Shown in pieces: positions 35,536 through 46,700 of a stretch of 64,000 nucleotides of DNA (positions are counted from its first letter, which is position 1; each line of letters begins with the position of its first letter). The stretch is from Volvariella volvacea V23 (taxonomy: Eukaryota; Basidiomycota; Agaricomycetes; Agaricales; Pluteaceae), in NCBI GenBank assembly GCA_000349905.1, contig KB722737.1, positions 1,077,327 through 1,141,326 on the forward strand, in the 5' to 3' direction. A program made the translations under genes and the position numbers. The notes below the pieces were generated by a model, which ran no database searches, was not told the DNA's origin, and was given only the letters and a program-made list of their open reading frames with translations.

Positions 35536-35653
35536 TGTGAATAATTTTACTATTTCGTCCTGCTACCGCAAAAGCTACCGCGCCGTGAACGAGTTCATCG
35601 CATTTGCTCTGCTCTGCATCCTCTGAATGCTACATCCAATCTGCTCATGCATC
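35536..35653. promoter_or_regulatory. 118-bp divergent interval, palC and tRNA-Val
   Basis: The palC start and the 5' end of the tRNA gene face away from each other across 118 bases, so the palC core promoter lies beside, or overlaps, the upstream region of an RNA polymerase III gene. Confidence 0.5.
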
Positions 35654-35727
35654 GGTTCGATGGCGTAGTTGGTTATCGCATCTGTCTAACACACAGAAGG
35701 TCCCCAGTTCGAGCCTGGGTCGAATCA
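35654..35727 (+). tRNA. tRNA-Val (anticodon AAC)
   Basis: The cloverleaf folds fully without an intron. The acceptor stem GGTTCGA pairs with TCGAATC (one G-U) with discriminator A. A D-arm GCG/CGC encloses an AGTTGG-type loop. The anticodon stem TCTGT/ACAGA carries the seven-base loop CTAACAC with AAC at 35688-35690. The T-stem CCCAG/CTGGG encloses TTCGAGC. The A and B boxes of the internal Pol III promoter are therefore intact, and a T-rich terminator (TTTTGTTTTT) follows immediately. Confidence 0.96.
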
Positions 35728-37267
35728 TTTTGTTTTTCTCCTCACGGTAAACCCCGATTTCGTCTGCGCGATTGGAAAAGTACTCATGCACGATACGATA
35801 GCGTGTGTGTATCAATTCGATGGATAAGACGTGATTTTCTTCTACATTGTTGCTCCCGGATAAGATCAATTTGCCTCTGTAAACTCAACAATAAGGCCAG
35901 CCCGGTCAACGTAAATAGGCGCTCAGCTATCACACTACATTCTCACTGATGCGTGTCATTTGCAGGCGAACCAACTTAAACATGATACGAAACCATGCTG
36001 CGAGATATACTACCACTTCGCTGCTCCCACAGGCGCGCCGTGTAGTCACCCCGCACTTCCGATTCGGAATTGTGATCTTCGATTGTTCGTCCAAGCATCC
36101 CCGCTCCTGATAACGGTGAGCTGGTTCTCACAGACACTTGTAAATGCACGCGCAGCAGGAACCCTCAATTCCAGGTAATTGATGCAGTCGGAGGCCATCT
36201 GATAGCAAGCTGTGTGGTGATAGTACGTCGGTAGCCTACTTTTTGCTACCTTTTGCCACAGATGGTGATCTCGGGGTATCAAGAGGACCAAGACGCGGTT
36301 TTAGTATACGCAACCTGATCAATAGCGCGGATCACTGTCATGATACCTCACTTGAGCTCCGCACTCGTAGTAAGGCCGTCCTCCTGAGCAACCTATGCCA
36401 CGAAAGTACAGCCGGCACCTTTTAACAAAAGACTCCTACTAGCAAACTTGAAAAGCATCGCATCGGTGTCAATGTCCCACAGCCGGGACATACCATGACA
36501 TCACCGCAATGGTTATTTCCTAAATCCCCACAAGCACGCAGGAAGAAGTTGCCCGCGAGGTGAGGCAGGCCGGCGGTAATAGAACGAATGCGGCTTAGAG
36601 CAGAGTCGTATCGCCTTCATTTCCGATTGTAGCGCGGTATTTGGGCTCGTTCAGTGCTGCTGCATGATAGTGCTTATGAACTGCTCATGATCCTCTTGAT
36701 ACCCCCGGGCGAAACTGCAGGTGTAGGCAGACCCTGCACATGGGGGTGGCTATGTGAACGGGCGAGCCGCAATGGGCATCGACGCGACGCATCAGCATCA
36801 CGGTGCTGTAATCAGGGGCAATTGCTGAGGGACGTAATCTGAATTGCTTGTCCGAGCCTCGGAAGGTGGGCACACTTGGTAAGAATTTCCCCAGAAACAT
36901 ACATAGTCCACCATCAAGGAGGCTCAGCTGTTTGCTCCCGTTCAGGTACACGGAGCCTATGGCAGGCGTGCCCAGTCCGAAGAAGGCGGTTGGGAATTGA
37001 TGCATACGCTCAGGGTAGGAAACTCTTGCATGTTCACTACCAAATGGTCATCATATGGCTCCATGCCTGATGGACGGTCGAGTTTAACCGTTGGCGCTGA
37101 AGACGACGCTAGTGGGGCTCATCTGAGATGAGCTCCATCGCACAGTATCTAAAATTTGTTAGTAGGCGCTCAGGGAGTGCCGAGCTAACCTAGTGTTAAC
37201 CGCTGCGTGTGGCGCTCCAGTTACGTTTCAAGCTAAGATGGTGGCTGCAGTGTGCTGACTGAGCACA
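35728..37267. other. Spacer after tRNA-Val; no gene seen
   Basis: Short unrelated frames only; no repeats or RNA genes recognised beyond the tRNA terminator at the left edge. Confidence 0.45.
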
Positions 37268-37792
37268 CTAAATTCGCACACGAAATCTGCGAGGTACTGG
37301 GTGACATATCAGTGCCGCGCCATGACAGCGCAATACCGATACCCCGCCCCCTATGTATTTTGATGGCATCCATGTTATGTGACAAAATCCCAAGAGGGCA
37401 GCCACATTCTCCAAGCCGAATAGAACTGCAGCTCGAAGCCTTTGGCCTCCAACTTCCAACATGCCAGCGCTGAGCACAAGCAGTGATAACGGAGATTCGA
37501 TTGCTGAGGCAGCTACTAAATAAAATGCCTTATATGCGTTACCACTAAGAATAGTGAGATCACTCGATACATCTAACTCTCTTGCGATGGGCTGTATCGC
37601 TGGTCGGCTGAAGGAAAGGTCCATTGAGATATGCATCATCAAAAGGAATAAGTGAATGCTACCGGCGTTGCATAAAAAGAAAGAGCGACGAATCCCTAGG
37701 GCTGTGTATGCGGTACTGTAATAAGTTCTTGATGAATTCTTGATGGCATGCAAAAGATGCTGGAGGGAATGGAGGGTACTGTCATAGTCCAT
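37268..37792 (-). CDS. Unrecognised ORF, 174 aa, doubtful
   Basis: A continuous minus-strand frame from an ATG at 37792 to a stop at 37268, 52 bases beyond the F-box stop codon. It is Leu/Ser/Ala-rich with some hydrophobic stretches (LYLVAASAIESPLSLLVLSA-like, near the middle) but no domain or family I know. Its position just downstream of the F-box gene makes 3' UTR or chance the more likely explanation. Confidence 0.15.
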   Translation of the reverse strand: MDYDSTLHSLQHLLHAIKNSSRTYYSTAYTALGIRRSFFLCNAGSIHLFLLMMHISMDLSFSRPAIQPIARELDVSSDLTILSGNAYKAFYLVAASAIESPLSLLVLSAGMLEVGGQRLRAAVLFGLENVAALLGFCHITWMPSKYIGGGVSVLRCHGAALICHPVPRRFRVRI

Positions 37793-37843
37793 TGTAATAC
37801 ACACGGTGGCGGGTACATTGCGAGGGATCGGAGGTTCTAACTT

Positions 37844-39373
37844 CTATCTGTGGGTAGGTGTCAACAGTGGTTGACAGTGAACCGAGTAAGATGTGGGAGC
37901 ACCTGCTTTGACATCACCCTGAGGGGGCTCGGTTTTACTCGAAGGAGCGTCCTTATCCTTGTCTGTTTCCTCACCGGCCTCTTCGGCACAAGATTCCGTG
38001 TAGGCCCATAGCACGCCTTCCCCATCGAGGAAATCAATCCCTTGCTTCTCAAACCTCTCCGTCCACCAGATGAAGACGTCTTTGATCAAGGTATCACTGC
38101 TCGCATCTACCATAAAGCCAATAGTCTTGATAATTTCCAGATGAGGATATCTGTCGGCGGTGATGGACGTAAGATGCGTCTTAGTCGAGGAAGATTTGTC
38201 CGGATATAGCCCCTCGGCGCGGACACCGCGAAGTCCAACGCGACGTAGTCCCCTGTGGCCAACGTGCTTAATAGGCGGCGATGTCGTCGGGAAAACGAGA
38301 CACGTCAGGTTTGGGCATACATCGGGATCGAGGAAAACATCTGGCTTCACATGCTCAGCGTTGCGGCGAAGCGCAGATCTATCGGGCTCAGGCTCCGCGT
38401 CCGCCGATGGCGAAGGTAAATCGACTGACAAAAGGCGAGTGCCATGCACGCGGAGCAACTGGTTCAATATGTTGTATGATATCGGGCCTTGAAAAACGCC
38501 TGCCCTGAGAGTAAGATTCTCGAGGGAAGGTAAATCAAGTGCGGTCGCGGCTGTTAGGCTACGGGGATGTGTTGATAAAATAAGGTGCTTGAGGCGCGGA
38601 AGGGACCGACTCATGGAACTCTCTGTTCTATAATCGGCAGGGTCAGAGCCGATGAAATTACGAAGGTCAAGGACGGTGAGGAAGTGGAACGACGCCAAAA
38701 ATGAAGGTGGGACCACTGTGCTGTGATTTTCGCCCATATTCTGTGCCTCATACCAGGAGAGTTCACGGAGCACCGGGCTGTAGCACTTTGCTATGCTATT
38801 CACAAACTCGATCGGGAGCGGATGAATCCAAGCACCCGTCAGGACTTGGAGATTTGGGCAGCATTGGAAGATCCAGAAGAGCGTCTGAAGATATCGAATA
38901 TTATGTGTCCCTCGAGCAAAGGTGTACATCTCGATATGTCTTGTCCATTGGCCGTACCCCACTGCGCGCCCGCCTGGCTCAATTGAAACAGCGCTTTGGC
39001 GAAGAACGTTCAGGATAAGGGATGCGCGTGCTGGGCTGCGGATGACCACATGCTTGTACAGGACCCGCACGGCGATACGTCTCCACTCGTGACAAACTTG
39101 GACCAAAGCGAGCTTGGTGCGCATAGAGAGAGATGGCGTGTTAGTGGATATCACTTCTCGCGGATTACGCTTGACCGCGAATGGATCCAAGGGCAGTATG
39201 GTAGTCGAGCCATGGATGTGGGTTGCAAATTCAAATATTTCGAGCCAGATCTCGAGAGGCAGCTCTGGCGGCGGTTTGGGTTCGTATTTAGACAACGGCA
39301 AAGGGGTGCTGAATATACTAATGCCGCAATCGCTAAGTCGCGTCATGACCTTGGGAATGAACACGCCTACCAT
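37844..39373 (-). CDS. F-box protein with leucine-rich C-terminal region, 509 aa
   Basis: F-box proteins are substrate receptors of SCF ubiquitin ligases. This single-exon gene has an F-box at about residues 35-110 (PPELPLEIWLEIFEFA, then LALVQVCHEWRRIAVRVLYK), interrupted by a loop as often seen in Agaricomycete F-box proteins. The remainder has irregular leucine-rich repeat signatures: LQTLFWIFQCCPNLQVLTGA, LPRLKHLILSTHP, LDLPSLENLTLRAG, VCPNLTCLVFP. The last 60 residues are charged (Glu/Asp/Lys). A second ATG ten codons downstream is an alternative start. These families are large and fast-evolving, so no target can be named. It is head-to-head with the DUF3844 gene across 199 bases. Confidence 0.82.
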   Translation of the reverse strand: MVGVFIPKVMTRLSDCGISIFSTPLPLSKYEPKPPPELPLEIWLEIFEFATHIHGSTTILPLDPFAVKRNPREVISTNTPSLSMRTKLALVQVCHEWRRIAVRVLYKHVVIRSPARASLILNVLRQSAVSIEPGGRAVGYGQWTRHIEMYTFARGTHNIRYLQTLFWIFQCCPNLQVLTGAWIHPLPIEFVNSIAKCYSPVLRELSWYEAQNMGENHSTVVPPSFLASFHFLTVLDLRNFIGSDPADYRTESSMSRSLPRLKHLILSTHPRSLTAATALDLPSLENLTLRAGVFQGPISYNILNQLLRVHGTRLLSVDLPSPSADAEPEPDRSALRRNAEHVKPDVFLDPDVCPNLTCLVFPTTSPPIKHVGHRGLRRVGLRGVRAEGLYPDKSSSTKTHLTSITADRYPHLEIIKTIGFMVDASSDTLIKDVFIWWTERFEKQGIDFLDGEGVLWAYTESCAEEAGEETDKDKDAPSSKTEPPQGDVKAGAPTSYSVHCQPLLTPTHR

Positions 39374-39572
39374 GTTGAAGGGAACAGTATGTCGCGAAAT
39401 CTGTGGAGCAGCGATAGCATGAATGTGGTCTTAATCAAGGTTCAGGATAAAGAGCGGCGTGTTGGGCGGTGGCACAATCGTAATGAGAGCCAATTATGGC
39501 TGCCCGCTGCAACCAGAATCAGCTCGAGGGAGAAACCAAACAAACGCCAAACAACCCTCTCATCGCCGTACC
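39374..39572. promoter_or_regulatory. Shared 199-bp promoter, F-box and DUF3844 genes
   Basis: The two ATGs face away from each other across only 199 bases. Core promoters of both genes must lie here. No TATA box is evident. Confidence 0.5.
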
Positions 39573-40711
39573 ATGCTGGGAGCTCCTCGCCTGGCTCTGC
39601 TTGGTTCATTATTCGCCCTCACCAATGCCGTTCAAGTGTATCTGAGTCCACGAAATCCGTCCTTGTGGGGAGAACTTAACCCAGAGGACGCTACTGTGGC
39701 TTTGTCCCAACACCTGGGGCTCGAGTCGTTCCAACGCCTGACAGACTTGTCGGGAGCAAACTACGAGGAAGCCTTCGTTGGTCAGGGCGCTGACAAGGTT
39801 CTGTTGCTGTCCGTGGATGAAGAAGACGTAGATGGTGCGTGATTGTCCTCAATTTCATCGAACCAGCGATTGACCCCCCCGCAGCCATTCTGCCCGCGTC
39901 GATGCGTCAATCCTTCGCGCTTGCGACGCCATCACCAGTTCCCTCGCTCGTTTCCGTGATTTCAACCTACCTTCATCAAGCGCGACTGACCTACGAGAAC
40001 ATATACGATTGGCGACTCCGGGATATCCACACTCTATCCAACTTCTTCGAGGATAAAGCGCATTCTGCCTTTGCCGGCCTTGAGCTCTCTAGGTTGGCTG
40101 AAACTCGTCAAAGACTTGGCGCATCAAGCGAGAAATACACAGATACCGTCTCTGCTCTCAGAAAATTGTTGGAGCATGCTGTAGAAGAGCCAGACACATG
40201 GCGTGTAGCAGTCCTTACATTCAATTCCGAGCTCCCACGCACACACACCAAGCGCGAACCCCAGCAATCGCCGTTACCCCCAAATGCTCCTCCTCAGCAA
40301 CCAATTGGCTCCATATCAACGTGTTTCACCACCCTGGGTGCGTGCAATAACGGCACCAATACTTGCTCTGGAAGGGGCCAGTGCGTTGAGGCCAGTAAAT
40401 CGGGTCGAACTTGCTTCGTGTGCACTTGTGGCGTAACGAAGACAGGTGAAGGAAACAAGGTTAAGACGGAGAGGTGGGTAGGTCAATCTTGTGAACGCAA
40501 GGACGTTAGCGGGTAAGCTTGTTCCGGAAATAGCACGTCAATCGCGAAGCTCAAATCTTTGCCCCTCTCTAGCCCGTTTGTCCTCTTATCAGGGACTGTT
40601 CTCGTCATCTTTATTCTCGTATTTGGAGCTGTGTCCCTTCTCTACGGAGTAGGTAGTGCGCAACTACCTAGCACCCTGACGGGTACAGCTGTGAATGCTA
40701 AGAGGGATTAA
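39573..40711 (+). CDS. ER/secretory membrane protein, DUF3844 domain, 348 aa
   Basis: Three exons (39573-39834, 39867-40512, 40573-40711) join in frame; the first intron is only 32 nt, the shortest in the window, so that junction deserves checking. The N terminus is a signal peptide (MLGAPRLALLGSLFALTNA). The lumenal part continues VYLSPRNPSLWGELNPEDA. From about residue 239 comes a Cys-rich EGF-like DUF3844 domain (CFTTLGACNNGTNTCSGRG, CVEASKSGRTCFVCTCG, then WVGQSCERKDVSG). One transmembrane helix (about 304-328, PFVLLSGTVLVIFILVFGAV) follows, then a short tail. Fungal DUF3844 proteins are type I membrane proteins of the early secretory pathway, some related to V-ATPase assembly factors. 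That function is inferred, not shown. Confidence 0.82.
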
Positions 40712-42600
40712 TTGCCTTCAGAAGCACTCTGGGCTTTGCGCCATTCTTGGTAATATTATTGCCCTTGCTGTTAAGCATTGAATTAGCTCCAGAACCTCGC
40801 AACATCCCGATGCAAACTACATTCACATACCTTCTCGTCTGTAATTGCGCTTTGTCTGCACATGGGAATGTAAATACACATGACTCTTGCGGTGTTCTGA
40901 AATATTTGTCTTGGTTCCCCCCAGACGGAGAACAACGCTGAGCAGGGTTCATTTCCCTACCGTCACACATCCAGGCTCTCGCCCTAGGCAAGGAATCCAC
41001 TTAGTCGTGAATCCTGGACGCATGCTCCTCCAGAGGTTCGTTTGCTTTGGCTTCCACTGGAAAGTGCTGAACAAACACGCTGCTTGCTGATGACCCACGG
41101 GGCAAGTATAAATTTAAACAGTCGCCGTCGCACTCGCAACATGGTGTCAACGAGAGCATGCGGTCGACCATAAGCTTATACGCCTGAAAACTCGTACGTA
41201 TATACCTCCTACCAGACAGACGGGTCACCTTAATTCCATAACAATCGACTGATCATCCCCGATTATCCTCGAGGCCGACCCCGCAATGCTTACAGTCTAA
41301 TAAAGCTCCAGGGTGGATAAGGCTAATATAAACACGCCTCGACGACGATTGCCAAATGCACCACCTATCGTTGATCGATTTTGGTGTCGACGGACGGTTA
41401 TCAGGATGCTGTAATCAAGTGGTACAACGCCGCTCTGATTGATGGAAACGACGGGCTTTAAGTTTTAACCCATTCTGCTCGTGCTCTTGTCTATGCGACA
41501 TCATTCGCTTCCCCCGGATGTACCCCCTACGCTCCCCCCGGGCCCGCTGTGCATATGGGCCAGCAACAGCATCAGGAATTGGGATCAAGCCACCAAAATT
41601 AGTGTACACTGGGCAAGGCGGTATCGCTTGTGGGTCCTGATGCTTGTCTTTTTCGTCATCCTCGTGGATTGTTCCTCTTAGATAACCATTTATGTATATC
41701 ATACTGACGACCATTCTTTTGGCGATGAGTTGATCTCCGTTGCTTAGCACATGGAAGAGCAGGAAAATCGAGTCACCTGGACGATAACATAAATCATTCC
41801 TAAATAGATTGTACCTGCACCAACCCGGCTCTAATATACTGTTGACATTTCTGCGCTTTCAACCTTAAAAATTGACTTGCCCTTCTCACAGTTAATAGTA
41901 TCAATGAGATAACAAAACTTCTCTCCGTGAAGGAGGCGCATTTATTAATCCATTATTATCATACACAAACGTTTCCAGTATGGTTAAGCTCTAAGCGGGT
42001 ACTCCCCCCCATCGACTATCGTTTAGCTAACAACTCCCCCTTTCCCTCCCTCCCGACCCTCGAATTCGAACACTCCTGTCCAACGGCCATGTCAAAAAAC
42101 TTCATCAGTGGCGCTTTCCCCTTAACTAGGGCCGAATCAAATCGTAAAGATTCGGGACCTTCCCTCCCTTCCTTCAAACCCAGACTCAATACGAACTTTT
42201 TCCTTCCCCAGGTATTCCCTCCGATTGGCCGGATTACGAAACGTAGACAACGGTTCCTTGACCTCGCACACTGTTCAGGAACTGCAAAGTGACTGAGGAA
42301 GGGGATGAGGGGCGGTAATTGAATGATAGCAAACGGGGGACAAGGAAACGGAAATACTAAAACGGGGATAATGCAGTAAAGGCCAAAGGGTGCAAGTCAA
42401 GGGTGTGGAGTGATTCATAAACAGGATTACATCAGGTGGTCGAATATTTTGCAATGCAAAAGACAAGAAAGTGATAGAACATTGAATGTATCATGCGGGT
42501 GATGATGCAGGAACCCCCTGCAATATGCCATAGAAGTGAGATCTGCGCTGTCCGTGGAGCGAAGAAAGACAAATTAGGTCGCCACGGCCCTTGACCAATG
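40712..42600. other. Spacer between convergent DUF3844 and WOPR3 genes
   Basis: Only short frames; the longest (minus 41415-41750) has no domain. No repeats or RNA genes recognised. It should contain both 3' UTRs. Confidence 0.45.
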
Positions 42601-43740
42601 TCATAGCAGGCCAGAAGGGGAGAACAGCTTCAGGACCTTTTCGTCGACGGGGTGCCGCCGCGGTGGCGGGATGTTCTGGAGGTATGCGAGGGGGGCAAGT
42701 CCTGCTTTCTCATCAATTGATGAAACGGGAGACGACTTGGCTCGTTGTGTGAGTGGCGAGTGTGATTGCACCTGCATTGCTGGTAGTCGATTCCGGTCCA
42801 CCCAGATAAGCGGCTGGTGATTTGATTGGATTATTTGCAGCGGCTGCTCTCGCCTTGGGGTATATTGAACGTACTCCAACCTTGTGTAGTCGGAGTTGTC
42901 CGGCTCTGGATTGAAGATGTGGTCAGGTCGTCCTTTGGCACAACGGGCACTCTTATATTTCCCGTGTGGGACTTGTAGGGAGGCAAGTTGTGGGAAGTCG
43001 TCGACTGAACGTAAGCGATCGATTGATTCCTCTGTGAAGTAGGCGACTGTCCAATCGAACCCAGTCAAATGTCAACAAATATGGAAGCTTGAGTACGAGG
43101 TAGATAGGAAGGCGTACTTAGGTGCCATTTTCGTTGTCCACGAGGCGTATCAACGAATACTGTGTAAGTTTGTTTGATCAGGACCGAGCGGCTCGGGTCG
43201 TGGTTTGCAGATCTAAAGGGAATGGTGTTGGGACAACTTGATTTGATTGGGAGAGGTGGGGAAATATCCGTACATTCCATCCACATATAGGTGCTGTGTG
43301 TCCTGTTTCTCGTGGTAGAAAAGAAACCCCTGAAGAGACCAAACTCTTAGGCGACGAGGTGCATGGGAGAGAGGAGTAGCGTACCTCCCGAACTCTAGAC
43401 GGTCCCCACCGAATTCCTGGAAAGACGGTCAGATGCCGTGTGCGGCGCAGTGCCTAGGTTACTCACCGTCGGTCCATCTCTCTATCCCGACCTGGAGGGA
43501 CAATTCAGAACACCATCAGCCCAGGCGCCACGCTGGACCAGACATACTCACCCCCGTCAGCTCTGCATGTGGACCCCGCTCCTCCCATACATAGACTGAG
43601 CCCGGCGAGATCAATCCTCGTTCCTCTGCGTCCAGACGTCGACTAACCATTGGTAGGACACCAAGCAATACAGCATGGAAGATGACGCGAGCGTCAGCGG
43701 GAGAGCGGATGCGGATGCCGGTAATGGTGGCTCGCTGCAT
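42601..43740 (-). CDS. WOPR (Gti1/Pac2) transcription factor, paralogue 3, 280 aa
   Basis: Six exons (43740-43552, 43491-43467, 43416-43385, 43329-43274, 43212-43118, 43046-42601) join in frame, including exons of 25 and 32 nt. WOPRa: DARVIFHAVLLGVLP, VSRRLDAEERGLI, VYVWEERG, VGIERWTDGIRWGPSR and FLFYHEK. WOPRb: VLIKQTYTVFVDTPRGQRKWHL then IAYFTEESIDRLRSVDDF. It has one intron more than paralogues 1 and 2, inside WTDG|IRWG. It is closest to paralogue 1 (VFVDTPRG.RKWHL.AYFT.ESI). The last 32 residues start LAPLAYLQNI and contain RRHPVDEK, nearly identical to paralogue 1. The tail between is short and Pro/Gln-rich. It lies about 15 kb from paralogue 2 and on the other strand. Confidence 0.9.
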
Positions 43741-46700
43741 GGTGGGGAAGAGTAAAATGAATCGAGAGCCACAAAAACAAGGAGTTATGTATGAGGTGAG
43801 AATGGGTTAGCCTTCTTTGCTTGGAAGCCGAGCAGGGCACCTTTAAGCCAGCGAAATCAGGCTGCACTGATGGGGTAACGTTACGGCACGCATCGAAATT
43901 GGTCTGGATTGTGATTCGCTTTACGAATAAAGTTTTAGGGACTTGTGTTAACGCGCAGGGCTGGGAGGCGGTGTGAAGGCGGTGGTACCTGATATATTGT
44001 TCGTCAGTACCAATGCCAATTTACCCGATTCATAATGAAATGCCATCAATTTAGGAAGATCAGCGAGATTTGTCGGCAGCAGAAATCAAGCACGAAGAAT
44101 CCAAATTGGGTGAAACATCCAACGGGAATCTACCGCCTGATCTGGAAGGACAGTCCTGGAGATCTCCTACATTAATAGCCGTGGTAATTCTCTTCGCTCT
44201 TGAGACGGGGAATGGTCCACTCAGTGCAGGTCGGTTGACTGGCCGACGCTAGTTGGCCATCGGGGAACTTCATTAAAGCGAAATTAGAAGTGCATCACGT
44301 ATGCACTTCGTCAGCGACGGCCTATAGGCTCCAGGACAGTTTGAGTCTCCATCCGCATGCAGCCCAGGTGAAGCGTACTCCGCCGTCCAATCAGGGGATT
44401 AACCACACCGTAGCCCTCTCGGGTGTTGTGTGCACATGCACGGGGTTTCCATTGTTGCACGTCATCAAGCAAACTAGTATGATTGCAACGCACACAGTTC
44501 TAAAGATGGAACATTGTTTTGGCCTACCGCTGAGTATGCCGATGTTGACCCCGCTGAAGCCAAAGTTTATAAAGCATGAACCCGGTCCTGTCTCAAGAAG
44601 TATGTCAATGTCAATGTTTGTTCATCGAAGGAGGATAGAGCCACCCAAGCTCTCGGTGTTAAGCCCCAACATAGTGAGAACATCGAAGCTTCCCTATCTC
44701 TTTCTCATGGTTGAAACGCTCCTTGCGACGAGTGGCGAACCAAAAACTTGGCAGGGCAGAAGATCGCGGCTCGCAACCTCATAGATTGACCCTGATACGG
44801 TGGTTGATGTTCGCCATGGAAGATTGCCCGCGGCTTTCAAGAGCCGCGGAGAGGTATGGTAGATTTCGACACTGGTCGAACTTATTTGTGCTGAGCGTCG
44901 AGCAAGATGTCGACGAGAGTCAACAAAGCGAAGACCGCGTGGGAACACCAGAATATGCATCCGGTTGAGATTCCATGCAGTGAGTTCTCTCGATGCCGGA
45001 ATAATATACCAGCACTAATTAATTCCGCTCTCAGCGCCTTTGTGAATGTCTCCGAACTTGTCAGAAGACCTCGCTCGCGCCACCAATTGTATCTCTTTCC
45101 GTGGGTGGGTGAACTTACGTCTGAATCTGTGTTGCTCCCATTACTCATCAGCTTTGGGTCTCAGGGAAGAGGTCTGGTGGATTTAGTGCTCCTTAAAAAC
45201 ACTTTGGCACTATCTGATTGCTATACTTTCCAATGGAACATATGGTCCCCTTTGTTCCCTTTTCATCTGCGTCTCAGCTGTACGCCACTCTCGTCATGCA
45301 TGGAGTTAAACCGCGCTCAGGATGGATCGACCAGCGGGACTCAAAACCTACGTTTCACTGGCTGTGTCAATCGTACGATTCTCGGTGCCGCTCGCCTGCC
45401 AGCATACGGCCTCGCCAAATGCTTCAAAGCTCACATGGCTGGGCATGCCTCTGCCGTTTGCTCGGGACGTAAACCAACCGCGACGGACAATCCTGATAAC
45501 CTGCAGGGAGGTCCGCGCACATGTGTGGAAGCCAATCCCTCAGTTTTTGACTGGTGCGTGGCATTTTTTCGCCCATTACGTGGTAATCGACTTCGTGCGT
45601 GTCCGATCAGAGGGTTTGAATAGAAACCCTTCTGTAACTACTACCTAAGTTCAGCTAAACTTGAAAATCTGAGGTGAGCTCTAGTGTGCTTGATCCCTTA
45701 CTTTGAATTGATTTGTTGTGCACACGTGTCCAGAGAAGCAGGCGCATAGTACACCGCAGCGTAGGTGATCTCCTGCGGTCCCTAGAGAGCCTGGCATCCC
45801 TGTCTAAAATTACACGGTGTACAGGTGAGTTCATACCTCAAAATAAGACAGGTATGTCCAATATGATCTCGCTACAACAGGGCCCAATCTAATCCTTGTG
45901 GTCAAGGTTGCGTGGTATCCGCCCTTTGTTTGGCAATTACCATACCTGCCCCGTGGTAGAGCACACCTAAAGGATCGTCTCCCATAGAAGTAGGTATACT
46001 CTCACCTAGGGAGTGGATTTGGGACCGATTGCTGGTACTTCGGCCATCATACAATTCGACGATGGGAGATATGCTCCAAAGCAATAATCAATCAACGAAT
46101 CGAATAGACAGTCAACCCCAGTTGCCACGTCTAAGTGCCTATGATTGCATCTTTAGGTGTTCGTCAATACACGGTGTTGCATCAATGCTGTAATTTTTTC
46201 GTCCGATCGCTCGCATTTTGGGTCTTGTGGAGCTTGTCATCGACAATATCTGCCCATGTTGAGTTCCTGCCAGTGAGCTAATCCCTATCGCTGCGGTACT
46301 ATTTTGTTACTCACGCATATCACTACCATACCAAATTCAAGTCGTCTCATTGGTATCTTTTGAGAATCTATCCTCACTCGTTGCCGAGTTCCCGCCACCA
46401 TCTCACGACACTCTGCCTTGGCGCATCCAACCCCAAGTCCGATAAAACGGGTTGTATTAAGGAAAGTCCCCAGCCGACATCCAATTATCGCAAGGCAAAG
46501 GATTTAATATCAGCAATCAATCACCAGTATGACGTTCAACCAAGGGTTATCGCGGAGAATGGGGCATTCAACCAAGTAGCCGTTTGGTGGAAGTTCCTTT
46601 CGCCTTGCCCTGGTGACCCATGGTCATGCACTTATCCCACCTTTAGCCATGCCGCTGGCTATGTTCAGTAATTAACATAGATCAGCCGAAAAGCTCTGGA

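Noticed and set aside
38160..39422. Several plus-strand frames
   Set aside because: They are antisense shadows of the F-box coding region.
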